Assembly (NCBI GenBank): GCA_963575745.1 | Contig: CAUYUJ010018653.1 | Coordinates: forward strand, 55,001 to 105,476 | Length of the DNA: 50,476 nt | Origin: Prorocentrum cordatum | Lineage: Eukaryota > Sar > Dinophyceae > Prorocentrales > Prorocentraceae | Direction of reading: 5' to 3' | Part shown: positions 18,708 to 28,709 of the stretch, in pieces | How the letters are laid out: every line of letters begins with the position of its first letter | How positions within the stretch are numbered: position 1 is the first letter of the stretch | Notes under the pieces: model-generated | The model's database searches: none | What the model was told of the DNA's origin: nothing | The model's input: only the letters and a program-made list of their open reading frames with translations | Made by a program: the position numbers and the translations under genes

Positions 18708-19940
18708 TCAACCCCTAGGGAATCCCTTACGGAATCCTCAGGGAACCCTCAGGAGCCCCTAAGGAGTCCCCAGGAACCCCTAGGGGATCCCCAGGACATC
18801 CCAATGGATCCTCAAAAGCCCCTGACCCTCGGGAGCCCTATCCTCAGGAGACCCGCAAGGAGCCCTCCGGAACCCCAAAAGGAATCCCCAAGAATCCCGA
18901 GGATGTCGTCAGGAGCCCATTAGGGAATCCCCAGGACCCCCTCGGGAATCTTCAGGAATCCGTAGGGAATCCTGAGGAACCCAAAAGGAATGCTCAGGAA
19001 CCCAGAAGGCATCCTCAGGACCCCCGAAGGAATCCCCAGGACGCCCATAGGGGATCCGCAGGAATCCCTAGGGAACCCTCAAGGACGCTTAGGGAATCTT
19101 CAAAGGAACCCCATCGGCAATCCTCCAGAACCCCTTCGGGACTCCGTAGGACCCCCCATGGCATCCTCAGGAATCCCGAGGGATACCCAAGGAATCCCTA
19201 AGAAATCCTCAAGAACCCTAAAACGGAATCCCCAGGAACCCCTAGGGAATCCTCACGAGTCCTGAGAGCATCCCCAGAAACCCCGAGGGCATACTCAGGA
19301 CCCCGTGGAGGGAGGAGGGGGGGGACGTCCTCACGACCCCCAAGGGGATCCTCAAGAACCCCTGGGGAGCTCTCAGGAGCCCCTAAGGATTCCGCTAGGG
19401 AAAAGCTCGGGAATCTTCCAGGACCCCCCCAGGAGTCCTTAGGAGACCCTTAGGGGATTCTTTGGAATCCCAAGGGGGTCCTCAGGAATCCTGAGGAATC
19501 ATGAGGAATCGTGAAGAATGCTAAGGAATCCTGGGGAGTCCTGAGGGGCACCCTGAAGGGATCCTGAGGAATCATGAAGGATTCTAAGGAGTCCGCAGGC
19601 GTCCTGAGGAAGCCTTGGGGATCCTGAAGAATCCGAAGATATCCTGAAGAATCCTGAGGACCCCAACGGAATCCTGAGAACCCCATGGGGAGATCCTGAA
19701 GAATGACTTGGGATCCCAAGGATTCCTGGGGGATCCTGAGGAATCCTGGGGGCTCCAGAAGGAGCCTGAGGAATCCTGGAGGATCCTGAAGAATCCTCGG
19801 GAGTCCCACGGAATGGCTCCTGAGGAATCCCGAGGAATCCTGGGGGGTCCTAAGGAATCCTTGGGGGTCCTAGCGAGTCCGGAGGAGCCCTCAGAAATCC
19901 AAAGAAATCATAAGGGATTCGCAGAAATCCTAAGGAAACC
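18708..19940. repeat. 1.2-kb minisatellite that reverses orientation in the middle
   Basis: From 18708 to about 19400 the plus strand is built of CCTCAGGAACCCCTAGG-like units (AATCC...CAGGA...CCC). From about 19440 to 19935 it is built of GAATCCTGAGGAATCCTGGG-like units, the reverse complement of the first kind. Units are 15-20 bp and diverged. The two halves could fold on each other. Open frames rich in Arg-Asn-Pro or Leu-Pro are translations of the repeat. Confidence 0.85.
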
Positions 19941-20151
19941 TCTGGAAACGCGCCAGGAATGCCGACCCCTTCTCCGGCCCGGTGGGGCACCTTGCGCTGC
20001 CGCCCCAGTGCCAGCCCCTTCTCCGGCCCCGTGAGGCAAGCCCTCGGTTGCTGGAGCTTCGCTTACCCTTAAGGATAAGCACTTTAGTTTTGAGAGAAGA
20101 AGAAGATCTCAACAACAAACCGGGGCCGGTGTCAACGCCTTACCGAACACG

Positions 20152-20633
20152 AGCAGCAACAACAACAACAACAACCACAACCACAATCAGAACCACAACC
20201 AGAACAACAACCACAACAACAACGACAACAACGACAACCGTGACAACAACAACAAAATAAAACAAACAACCACCACAACAACAACAACAACAACAACCAC
20301 AACAGCAACGAACATATCAACAATAAGAGCAACAGCAGCAACACAATCAACAACAACAACAACAACAACAACAACAACGACTACGACTAAAACAACAATG
20401 AACCTAACAACAACCACAACAACAACGACAACAACAAAACTAACAACAACCACAACAACACCAAACAGCAACAACAACGACGATGACAGCAACAAAAACA
20501 ACAACAACAATAACAACAACAACAACCGATGCAACAACAACAGCAGCAGCAACAACAACACCAATAACAACAACAACTACCAAACAAACGAACAAAAATA
20601 ACAACAGCAACAACAACAACAATCAGTATAAGA
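20152..20633. repeat. CAA microsatellite, 480 bp
   Basis: CAA units with CAC, CAG, CGA and AAA variants. It ends at the repeat beginning near 20634. Confidence 0.95.
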
Positions 20634-20755
20634 CTGTTCGCTCTGATTTGCTCGTGTGTCATTCAAAACGAGTTCCCCAAACCCTCGATACCCGCCCTTT
20701 CTGTCTTCGATCGTACCCCCTTTGGGGGGATTATTTCTCTTTGCGGGGGGCGGCG
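20634..20755 (-). mobile_element. short repeat joined to a CAA tract, copy 1 (retroposon candidate)
   Basis: TTTGCTCGTGTGTCATTCAA, CCCCAAACCCTCGATACCCG and CTTCGATCGTACCCC recur at 21965-22070 in the same order, and both copies directly follow a CAA tract. On the minus strand this reads as a short element with a (TTG)n tail, as in some SINEs. No pol III boxes are recognised with confidence. Confidence 0.55.
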
Positions 20756-20829
20756 GGCTTACACAGGCGTGCAGACCTGAACGGGCGGACAATCCTTCGT
20801 GGGCCTACATGTGCCCGCCATTGGAATTG

Positions 20830-21175
20830 GTGTGGGCCCTGCAAAAAGAGAGGGAGAACGAGGGAGGGTGGGAGAAAGGGAGGAGGAGGGACGAAGGAAG
20901 AGGGAAAACGCCAGGAGAGAAGAAGCGAAGAGGGGGGCAGTTGATTAGAGGCAGAGAGAGAGAGAGGGAGAGAGAGGGGAGAGAGAGAGAGAGAGAGAGA
21001 AAACATATAAAAAAGGGGAGGGAGGAGGCAGGAGAGGGGAGGGAGAAGGGAGGAGGGAGAGGAGGGAGAGGGGATAGGGCAGAGAGGCATAAGGATGAGG
21101 GAAGAGGAGGAGGGAGAGAGAAGGGAGGAGAGGAGGGAGGAGGGAGGAGGGAGAGAGGGGAGGAGCAGGAAGGTA
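20830..21175. repeat. AGGG/GAGA polypurine tract
   Basis: A polypurine run of GGAGGGAGA and GAGAGA units, with (GA)n at about 20951-21000. Non-coding. Confidence 0.9.
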
Positions 21176-21184
21176 AGAGCGTGA

Positions 21185-21656
21185 ACGTTCGAGGAAGTCC
21201 TAGGCGAAAGCGCCGTTCCTGAAGGAGGTCTCGGGCAGGAGCCCACGACGGGCGGGCGATCCCATGACGGGCGGGTCGGGCGGGTGGGACATTCAAGCGG
21301 GATGCCTAAGTATGGCGAAAGCGCGCTTACTGAGTAAATTGTATCGGCGTCCTTGGCGCACCGTGTTTCCTGAGCGTCGAAAGCGCGATTTCTGAATAAA
21401 TTGCATGGAAGTCACAGGCGAGAACGCAATTCCTGAATAAAATGTGAAGGGCTCTCTGGCGGGAGTGGGGGTCTGGATTAAACGGCGCGGAAATGTTGAC
21501 TCAATTGCGAGGAGTCTCAAGCGGGAGCGCCGTTCCTGACAAATTTGCGAAGAAGTCACAGGCGGGAGCACCGATCCTGAGTAAATTGTGAGGAAGTCTC
21601 ATGGGCGGGAGTCCTGAATAAATGTGGAGGAAGTCTCAGGCGGGAGCCCTTGTTCT
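21185..21656. repeat. minisatellite, about 50-60-bp unit
   Basis: The phrases GAGGAAGTCTCAGGCGGGAG, GCGCCGTTCCTGA and ATAAATTGTG recur eight or nine times with substitutions and length changes. No coding potential. Confidence 0.75.
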
Positions 21657-21808
21657 TGTAATTCGGGGGCGGCCAGGGGCCAAGTTTGAGCAGGAAGACT
21701 TTCCCTGTCAAAAAACAGGGTGCAAGCGTCGAGGGGCACACTTTGATGGAGAAAAAACAGCATGCACCGGTGAGGGGGATCAACAGTACTTGCTCAAAAA
21801 TGAAAGCT

Positions 21809-21957
21809 CAACAACAATAACAATAACAAGACAAATAACAACAAAAACAACAACAGTAACAGCAACTGCAACAACAACAACAACAACAACAATCACAGCA
21901 ACAACACCAACACCAAAACCACCAACAACAACAACAACAACAACAACAAAAATCATC
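21809..21957. repeat. CAA microsatellite
   Basis: CAA units with ACC and AAA variants, directly before the second copy of the 20.63-kb repeat. Confidence 0.95.
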
Positions 21958-22075
21958 ATAAAGCTGTTCATGAATTCCTGCTCGCGTACTATTCAACACG
22001 TAGATCCCCAAACTCTCGGTACCCGCCCTCTTCGTCTCCGATCGTACCACCCCTGGGGCATACTTTCCCTACGTG
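21958..22075 (-). mobile_element. short repeat joined to a CAA tract, copy 2 (retroposon candidate)
   Basis: CTGCTCGCGTACTATTCAA, CCCCAAACTCTCGGTACCCG and CTCCGATCGTACCACCCC match copy 1 at 20634-20755, roughly 75-80% by eye, again just after a CAA tract. Confidence 0.55.
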
Positions 22076-22093
22076 CCGCGTGCAAGTGGTACC

Positions 22094-22270
22094 CCAGATT
22101 TCGTAATAAAGGGAGAGGGGTCTCATTTCGGGGGGGGGTCTCTTCCAGGCTATCTTGGAAGGCCTGGGGGGGTCTGGGGACGATGTTTTGGAGGGTTCTC
22201 CCACGGGGGGGGGTCTGAAATGGCTTGTCTTGGAGGGTCCAGACCCCCTCCCTTTTATTACGAAATCTGG
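22094..22270. mobile_element. TIR element, 177 bp, CCAGATTTCGTAATAAA ends
   Basis: The left end CCAGATTTCGTAATAAAGGG is mirrored by the right end CCCTTTTATTACGAAATCTGG. With the next GAG(A/G)GGGGTCT the inverted repeat is about 28 bp with few mismatches. The interior is G-rich and non-coding. Only one copy in this window. A MITE-like non-autonomous transposon. Confidence 0.75.
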
Positions 22271-22416
22271 AATATCAAAGCCAAGGAATGTCGCTGCCGA
22301 GTCTGGGTGATCCTCGGCAACGAGTTCGCCGCATCTTCTTCCACAGAGGAACGCCTCCGGGAGACCCCCTGAAAGGGTCCCCGAAGGGGTCGCGCGGCCG
22401 AGAGGCCCCGACTTTC

Positions 22417-22560
22417 GAGGCCCCTCACATGGGGTCGGAGCAGATGGGGTCGGAGGATCGCGCCGCATCGCCGATACATCGGCGATGCATCGGCGATGCG
22501 ACGAGGCATCGTCGACATCGGCGACGCATCGGCGCTATCGGCGTGGAGACCCCCGACGCC
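22417..22560. mobile_element. GATGCATCG foldback element, copy 2 (right end missing)
   Basis: GAGGCCCCTCACATGGGGTC, CAGATGGGGTCGGAGGATCG and CGCCGCATCG start it. The core has GGCGATGCATC units and GGCGTGGAG as in copy 1. The right terminus is not found. Confidence 0.7.
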
Positions 22561-22621
22561 GTTTCTTTCATAGCGTCGACCCTCAGAGGTCTGGACCCCT
22601 TCCCCGGGACCAGCTTTTCGT

Positions 22622-22700
22622 CCTGAGCCGTTTTGTTGACGGTCCCGAGGCCCAGCGAGGCCCCCCCGGAGGCCAGAAATAGCGAAAAACCTCCCGTGAT
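22622..22700. repeat. dispersed short repeat (CCGTTTT...), copy 2
   Basis: GAGCCGTTTTGTTGACGG, TCCCGAGGCCCAGCGAGG and TAGCGAAAAACCTCC align in order with 15870-15962 and 27977-28062. Confidence 0.45.
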
Positions 22701-22852
22701 GATTTCGTCAAAACGCCAGGGAGGTCTGGGTATCGCGACGCATCGCCGATTCCAGCTCGATGTTTCCTCTCCTGAGCCAATCCCACCGTAATGCTACCCC
22801 TCGAGGAGAGTTTCCGCGGAGTCGACCTGGATGGCTCGCTCCCTCGCCGCGA

Positions 22853-22941
22853 TGAGGAAGGAGGAGGAAGGAGCAGGAGTACGAATAGGAGGAGGAGGAG
22901 GAGGAGGAGGAGGAGGAGGAGGAGGAGGAGGAGGAGGAGGA
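22853..22941. repeat. GGA tract at the 3' side of the LINE
   Basis: GAGGAGGAA, then pure GGA units to 22941 on the plus strand, so TCC on the LINE's sense strand. Confidence 0.93.
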
Positions 22942-22989
22942 GGCGCAGCGTCAAGAGGGGGTTCGTCGTCATCGCATACACCTGCCTGC

Positions 22990-23375
22990 TCTGCCTACGC
23001 ACAATGCGGCTCCACTCCCCCATCGGAGTGTCGGCCGCCAGGGCCGCCGCCTTCGCGAAGTCACGCGAGGCGGCAGCATCCAGACACCACTGACCACTCC
23101 GTCTCCTCGCCTGATGAAGGAGACGGTGGAGATGGAAAAGAATCACTAACTGACGGAGCCTCGCGATCGATGGGGTCCACGATGACCAACCGGCGGGGCA
23201 GGGAGGGGTCCACCCGAAAGCCCGACACGAACCCAACCAGAAAAAGAAATCCAGGGCAGCGGACATAGCGAGAGAGGCACTCGCGGCAATCGCAGCCGAG
23301 AAGACATTGGAGGTCAGGATTCCGCATGCGCGCGTCCGTGACCCATCCTCCTGTCCAACTCTTGATGGCAGCCAT
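22990..23375 (-). pseudogene. LINE ORF2 C-terminal region
   Basis: Minus frames read LGCDCRECLSRYVRCPGF (near 23280-23330) and, in another frame, LVILFHLHRLLHQARRRSG then DFAKAAALAADTPMGEW (23000-23170). The C-x-C-x-x-C-x-x-x-Y-x-x-C-P pattern resembles the Cys/His finger (H/C-x-x-x-C-L-x-H-Y-x-x-C-P) after the RT of many LINEs, where it aids binding of the RNA 3' end. A frameshift separates the two pieces. Confidence 0.6.
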
Positions 23376-24487
23376 TATCCAGGATGGGGGGGATTGCAAC
23401 GAGACGCCCGCCACCCCCGCCCAGTCCACCCCCGCACAGACATCCTCCCCGACCTGGAACCATCGCTGGGGCCGAGAGAGAGAATGAGGGGGATAAGAGA
23501 GGAGGCCGACGGGTGGAGCAGAGGAGAGATGCCACCCTGGAGACACCGCTGGGTCTTGATGCGGAGAGAGGGCCTTCCTTCCGCCAGGGCTTCGCGCGCG
23601 GCAGACTGCCGAGCGCGGGGCAAGGCAAGGCCAGCACGGGCGGGAGCAGCAAGTGGGACGAGCTCCGCTGAGGCTTCCGCCGCGACTCGCAGGTTCCAGG
23701 CGCGAGGCGGCTCGATCCAGAAATTCGGCCATGGCCTGGTGCCACCACCCGATCCCATCCACTGCACCAGAGGGAGATGCTCCTCCGCCTCCGCCTGCAG
23801 CCGACGGCACAACGATCGCCAGACCGTTGTGGTCTCAAGCGCCGCGCGCATCCTGGCGGCGAGGGCCACAGCCCGCAGCGGCGGAAGCGAGGGGCCTCCA
23901 AGCGCGGGAGGTCGAAAAAAACACGTCAGAGAGAACCAGGCGCCAGGGGCCCTGAGAAGACTGGTCAATGTGTGTCGTCCGTCGGCCACCTCCTCCTTCG
24001 GGAGTTCGCACAGCTGACTTGTGCACTGCAGAACGCTAACAGCACGCTCACGATACAGCACACAACATGTGGCCGCGTCCGCCCCCGCGCGAGAAATAGC
24101 ACTCGTGCGTTCTTTGTGTTTCTGCACCACGGGCGCCCACTGAGCGCGTGCGGTAGTCGACGGGTCGATGATGCATCCAAAATACTCTAACTCGGAAACG
24201 ACTCGCAACTGCCCCCACTCGCTCCAGGCGTGGAGGAGCTGAGCACGTCGCTGAACCTCGGGCGTGAAGGGGGCCCACAACGGCACGCAGAAACATTTGC
24301 TTGGCCCAAGATGCAGGTTCGCAACCTCGCCAGACACATCGAAGACACGGCGCAGGTTCTTGCGACCAGGGGTTCCCCACACCACAGCACCGCAGTCGTC
24401 GGCACGCCATCTGGCGAGCCCCTTGTCGCGGGCTTCGAGAGACGCATCAAGGTCGCGGACAAAAGGGTCAACACCCAGCGCGAACAC
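23375..24487 (-). pseudogene. LINE reverse transcriptase, catalytic and thumb part
   Basis: A 370-codon open minus frame. Near residue 28 it has WRADDCGAVVWG, the RT active site (F/Y)ADD with the aromatic residue replaced by Arg but both Asp kept. NLHLGPSKC follows, the LNxxK(T/C) strand, and ELEYFGCIIDPSTT, the K-Y-L-G-x-x-I motif. The rest is alpha-rich with QLCELP and RAPGAWFSL phrases seen in the LINE thumb/linker. It continues 24187-26499 through a frameshift near 24450-24490. Confidence 0.8.
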
Positions 24488-26499
24488 GCTGCCCGATGGG
24501 AGGGGGGGGGGGCACCTTGCACGACACCCCCTCGCACATCGCAGAGAGGGACGCGGGCAGAACAGCTACTGCACGCGGTGGCTTGCGCGCAAGTCCCCTG
24601 GAGCGCCTCGATCACGCCTCGGAGGGCCCCCCGGGCCCCCAGGGCCCGCCAACTCGAGATCGCCCTGGGCCCCGTCGACTCGAGGGAGAGGGGGCGAGTG
24701 GCACCGGGGGGGCACGCGCAGGGCGAACCGCCCGACGGGGCCTGCGATTTCGGGATGCACGCCCCAATGGCCGCATTAAAATCAGAATGCGCCGGGAAGC
24801 CCGATCGAAGCCAGACCGAGGCACGGCCACGGCACAGGATCTCCGCGCCTTGTCTCGCCACGCCCCAGGCCGCGGCTGGCAAGCCGTCTGGGCCAGGCGC
24901 CGCGGGCCCAGCACGGGCCACAGCCCGGCGCAGCACATGCAAGCCAGGCGGCGGGAGCTCATCCCATTCAGGAGCAGGCGCGGCGAAGCGCGTCAGGTAC
25001 TTCTCTTGCATCAGCGCCCTCCTGCTCTCGACGGCGGGGTCCCAGGACGGCGCGAAGACAGGTACCCAGTGCGCCGCCAGCGCCGCCGCCATGCCCTGCT
25101 GCGCGGTGACAGCTCCCCGGGGGAGGTCCACGGCGGCGAAGTGCTGCCGAGCCCCGCGCGGGGCCCACAGCTGGGCACGCCTCTGCAGGGCACGGACCCG
25201 CGCCAGCATGCGCTTGCGCAGCTCCTCGGCCGACCCCACCTCAGCCTCGGACTGCACCTCGCGACTCCTGGCCGCCGCCTCTCGACGCCGAGCCAGCGAG
25301 AAACGGCGCTCGAACTCCGCGGGGCCCTTGAGCAGCACCCGCCCGAACAGACCCTGCCCGCCCAGCTCGATCACCTCACTTGCCCATGCGTTCTGCGCCA
25401 GCACAATGCGCGCCAGCTTGGCGTCCTGGCAACAGAACGCCCTCGCGAGCTGACGCAAGATCATAGCGTTCGCGCCCTTCGCGCCTCCGTCCGTCGCCAG
25501 CAGCTCCGCCTGCAGCAGCTTGGCCGCAGTCTGCAGGCACGCGACGCACGCGGCATAGGCGCCCGGTGGCGCCAGCTGCTCCCAGCGGGCCTCCTCGCAG
25601 CAGCACTCCACGATCCCCCTGTAGCGCGGCAACATCACCAGCATCCTCGGGATGGGCGCGGGGCCTCCGGCGGGAGGCCGCGGTACCCGCGGGGCCACAG
25701 ACGCGATCAGCACCGCATGATCGCTCACGCCCTTGATGTGGAGCCCCCTCGGCTCGCCACACACAGAGGCCGCCTGCCATTGCTGGCACAAGGCCCAGCG
25801 CGGCACGCTGACCAAGACTTTGTCGATCCTGGAGGCCAGGCGCAGGCCCTGATGCCAGTGCGTCGCGCGTGCAGGAGCCAGCTCGACAGCCAGGCGCAGC
25901 GCCTCCTCCCATGCGCGCTGCGCAGGCGCCCGCGGGCTCGACGGCGGGGCCGCAGGAGGAGGCGCGCCGAACTCGCCCCGCTCGAGAACGTCACCGCACT
26001 TGAACTCGCCGACGATGACCACAGCGCGGGTCGCGGGGTCGGCGTGTGCCCACACAAGATCAGCACGAATATGTTGGAGTAAGCGGGTCCGCACCTCCGC
26101 CGCGAAGCCAAAGCTGTGCACATTCCAGTGGCGCAGCTCGGCACCAGGCTGCGGCCGTGACTCGGAGGGCACGGCCTGGAACCACATCGGACGGGACAGA
26201 GGCGATGCGCTCACAACAGGTCTGCGCAGGGAAGACAGTGGCCACACCTCCCGCATCAGCCTGTGTGCCAATCGGGGCAAAAGCAAAGCGCACAAAATCG
26301 CGGGCGATGCCCGCATGCGTCTCCTGCATACCCAGGACGATTGGCCCCCGCCAGTACGTCTGCAAGTAACACAACTTGCGCTTGACGATCTCCCGGGAAT
26401 AACTCGCAAATGCCCAAGCATTCCAGGAAGCAAATTGCGCCGCCCTTGCAGCGCCACAGTGCGCGCCGCCTCAGCAGCGCGCCGTACGGTTAAAGACAC
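24187..26499 (-). pseudogene. LINE endonuclease plus N-terminal RT
   Basis: A 770-codon open minus frame. Endonuclease-exonuclease-phosphatase fold: GAELRHWNVHSFGFAAEV (first strand, N-x-x-S/R form), a strand VVIVGEFKCGD (normally GDFN, so catalytic D and N are changed to E and K), RIDKVLVSVPRW, and GVSDHAVLIASV with the SDH box intact. RT: PAAPGPDGLPAAAW near residue 545 (the KAPGPDG motif), GACIPKSQAPSGGSP and RPLSLESTGPRAISS (the I-P-K ... R-P-I-S-L-x-x-x strand). Beyond about residue 600 the meaningful frame shifts to 23375-24487. The endonuclease would nick target DNA and the RT copy the RNA there. The long frame owes something to high GC. Confidence 0.83.
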
Positions 26500-27235
26500 C
26501 GCTCCTGAGCCTCGGGCTGAAGCACCTGCGCCACTGCCTCCGCCAGCTCATCCTGATTGAGATTGAACTTCCTGATGCAGGCCATGTTCCAGAAGATCTT
26601 CGGGCACGCAGTGGGCGACGTGATCAGCTTGTGTGGAAGCATCCTCTCGATACCCTGCCTGATCCACTTGAGCGCCAGCTCGTGGTTGACCTGTCGTCGA
26701 TTGCGGTCCTTGCCCAGATTGACGTTGACCTGCGCGCCCGTCGGGGCCGTCGCATTCACCTTACGCCACTGGCCCTGGCCAACCCGCATGAGCTGCAGGA
26801 GCTTGTTGTTCCTCCTCTCGACAAGCGTGGCCGCACCCTTGCAGCGCAGCAGGAAACTCTGCGAGACCGCGTCGCCTTCCAGCCGCACGTGATCGTGGAG
26901 CTGCGCCTCCGCGACCAGCGGGGCCAGAGCCTGCTCGACCGCCTGCTTGGGGGCAGCGCCGTCTTCGCGAAGACCGTGACCACCGCAGGGTCGGGGTCTC
27001 TGTCCCAGCTGCCGCCCGTCTGCGGTGCCGAGCCTCCCGAGTTGAGCACCACCAACTCATCCTTGAGCATCTGGATCTCTTTCTGCATGCGGTCGAGGTC
27101 GTCCATCCTCGCCTCCACCGGTGCGATGCGGTCTTCCATCGCCTGGAATCGCGCATCGTTCTGCTTCGCCAGGTCGATGACAGTGTCCTGGAAGGCGTGG
27201 GACATGCTCGCACTAGCCGTCGCCACCGCCGCCTG
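26490..27235 (-). pseudogene. LINE ORF1-like protein
   Basis: Two minus frames. Upstream: TVIDLAKQNDARFQAMEDR, VEARMDDLDRMQKEIQMLK, a likely coiled coil, then SWDRDPDPAVVTVFA. Downstream after a frameshift: AVSQSFLLRCKGAATLVER, GQGQWRKVNATAPTG, NHELALKWIRQGIERM, FWNMACIRKFNLNQDELA, ending at a stop next to the start of ORF2. A coiled coil plus a basic single-strand-binding domain upstream of endonuclease/RT is the usual ORF1 plan. Exact family not known to me. Confidence 0.6.
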
Positions 27236-27420
27236 GAGGAGCAGGAGGAGGAGGAGGAGCAGGAGGAGGAGGAGCAGAAGGAGGAGGAGGAGGAGGAGCA
27301 GGAGCAGGAGGAGGAGCAGGAGGAGGATGAGGAGGAGGAGCAGGAGGAAGAGGAGCAGGAGGAGGAGGTTGAGGAGCAGGAGGAGGAGGAGGAGCAGGAG
27401 GAGAAGGAGGAGCAGGAGGT
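27232..27420. repeat. GGA/GGAGCA tract at the 5' side of the LINE
   Basis: GAGGAGGAGCAGGAG units on the plus strand. In the LINE sense direction this is a TCC/TGC leader just before ORF1 and gives Leu or Ser runs. Confidence 0.93.
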
Positions 27421-27778
27421 GGCAGGAGCTCCCCATCCGCAACGCCGTCGTGCCCGTCGGCCTCGCCCTCCGGCTGCGCCTAGAGCGACCCTTCGCCAGG
27501 ACGACCCTGCGCTCAAAGCTTTTCCCAGCGCGAGAGGGCCCGGGCATAGGGCCACCGCGGCCGGAGCGGGGGCACTCCGAACACACGACGCCGCCACAGC
27601 GCGCGCCGCGGCCGGGGACCGCGGCGCAGGCCCCGGGATCCGCCGCCGCTCGGGCGAGCCTGCCACCCCCGCTGGGAGCGGGCCCGAAATGGCCCAGCGC
27701 TGGCTCTGGCCAGCAGGAGGCGCGGAGGGCGGCCGGGCCACGAGGGCGATCCCGCAGGTGAGGCGGCGGTGCTCCTCT

Positions 27779-27876
27779 CGACCTCCTCCTCCTCCTCCTC
27801 CTCCTCCTCCTCCTCCTCCTCCTCCTCCTCCTCCTCCTCCTCTTGTTCATTCCCCTGCCTCTCGCTCCTCCTCCTC
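27779..27876. repeat. CCT tract running into a scaffold gap
   Basis: Pure CCT from 27782 to 27842, then TCTTGTTCATTCCC, then CTCCTC up to the Ns. Assembly probably broke in this repeat. Confidence 0.9.
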
Positions 27877-27976
27877 NNNNNNNNNNNNNNNNNNNNNNNN
27901 NNNNNNNNNNNNNNNNNNNNNNNNNNNNNNNNNNNNNNNNNNNNNNNNNNNNNNNNNNNNNNNNNNNNNNNNNNNN
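27877..27976. other. assembly gap of 100 N
   Basis: Exactly 100 Ns, the conventional size for a gap of unknown length. Sequence on the two sides may not be adjacent in the genome. Confidence 0.99.
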
Positions 27977-28062
27977 CGTTTTACGGCGGTCCCGGGGCCC
28001 GTGGAGGGCCCCCGAGAGAACGGAAACGGCGAGAAACCTACAGACCCGCTTCCCCGAGGACC
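27977..28062. repeat. dispersed short repeat (CGTTTT...), copy 3
   Basis: CGTTTTACGGCGGTCCCGG, CCCGTGGAGGGCCCC and GGAAACGGCGAGAAACC align in order with 15870-15962. Confidence 0.5.
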
Positions 28063-28473
28063 TGTGCCACTTCATGGCGATCTCGACACGAGCTCATCTG
28101 GGGAGCTTCAGCGCCCCTCTAACGGGGACTCCACTCACGGGTACTTTGGCCAGTGACCCAGCGAACCCAACCCTTCCCGATGTGGGCAACGCTGCATTGC
28201 CAGAAAGAGGCCCTAAAGTGGCGACTTTCGGCAAAATTGCAAAATACCCGTTAGTAAGTACCCGTTGCGGTGCCGTTGAGAGCTGGCGGCGCAGGCCAGG
28301 CCGGGTCTCTCTCTCTCTCTCGCGCGCGCGCGGGAGCGAGGTCTCCGAGACACACGGCGAGCGGTCTGAGGTCGTATCTCCCACGCGGCGGGGGAGCCTG
28401 GAGATCCGCGCGACGCCCGGAGGCGGCGGGGGGCGGACAAACAGCTCGAGGATCAGGGCGCTTCTAGGCGTGT
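28063..28473. other. no gene recognised; contains a CT/CG run
   Basis: A (CT)n(CG)n microsatellite at about 28305-28332. Open frames without motifs. Confidence 0.4.
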
Positions 28474-28660
28474 GTCGGGCGTGTCCCCCTGCAGGGGGCT
28501 TGCCGACGAAGAAGAAACAATACCCCAAACATGCACCAAAAGGGTCAAACAATACCCAAAACAGAGTCCCAAGACTATTTTTCTGGACTATTTTTCTGGA
28601 CGATTTTTGGGTATTCTCTATTTCTCGTCGAAGATCCCCCTGTAGGGGGACAGCCCCGAC
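28474..28660. mobile_element. GTCGGGC TIR element, copy 1
   Basis: It starts GTCGGGCGTGTCCCCCTGCA and ends TGTAGGGGGACAGCCCCGAC, a terminal inverted repeat of about 23 bp. The interior is AT-rich (ACTATTTTTCTGGAC twice) with no coding. Part of a family of six full or nearly full copies here. MITE-like. Confidence 0.8.
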
Positions 28661-28709
28661 TAAAGTCTTCTTCTTCCCCCCACTTCTCGGCCACCGAGCT
28701 TAGGTTCAG

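Larger units (their letters stand above)
22942..27440 (-). mobile_element. LINE-type non-LTR retrotransposon, decayed
   Basis: In order on the minus strand: an ORF1-like region with coiled coil and a basic nucleic-acid-binding block (26490-27235), an apurinic-type endonuclease and RT (24187-26499, shifting frame to 23375-24487), and a C-terminal Cys-rich region (to about 23000). It is flanked by GGA tracts on both sides. Such elements copy by target-primed reverse transcription. Frameshifts and changed catalytic residues make this copy inactive. The ends are approximate; no target-site duplication was found. Confidence 0.82.

Noticed and set aside
24230-26082. Long plus-strand open frames of about 407 and 593 codons
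   Set aside because: They lie antisense to the LINE endonuclease/RT frame, whose minus-strand motifs (SDH, PGPDG, ADD) are clear. The plus frames are Arg/Gln/His-rich with no motif, a known effect of high GC.
27197-28156. Open frames crossing the N gap on both strands (up to 439 codons)
   Set aside because: They owe their length to GGA/CCT repeats and to Ns read as open. The two sides of the gap may not be contiguous.
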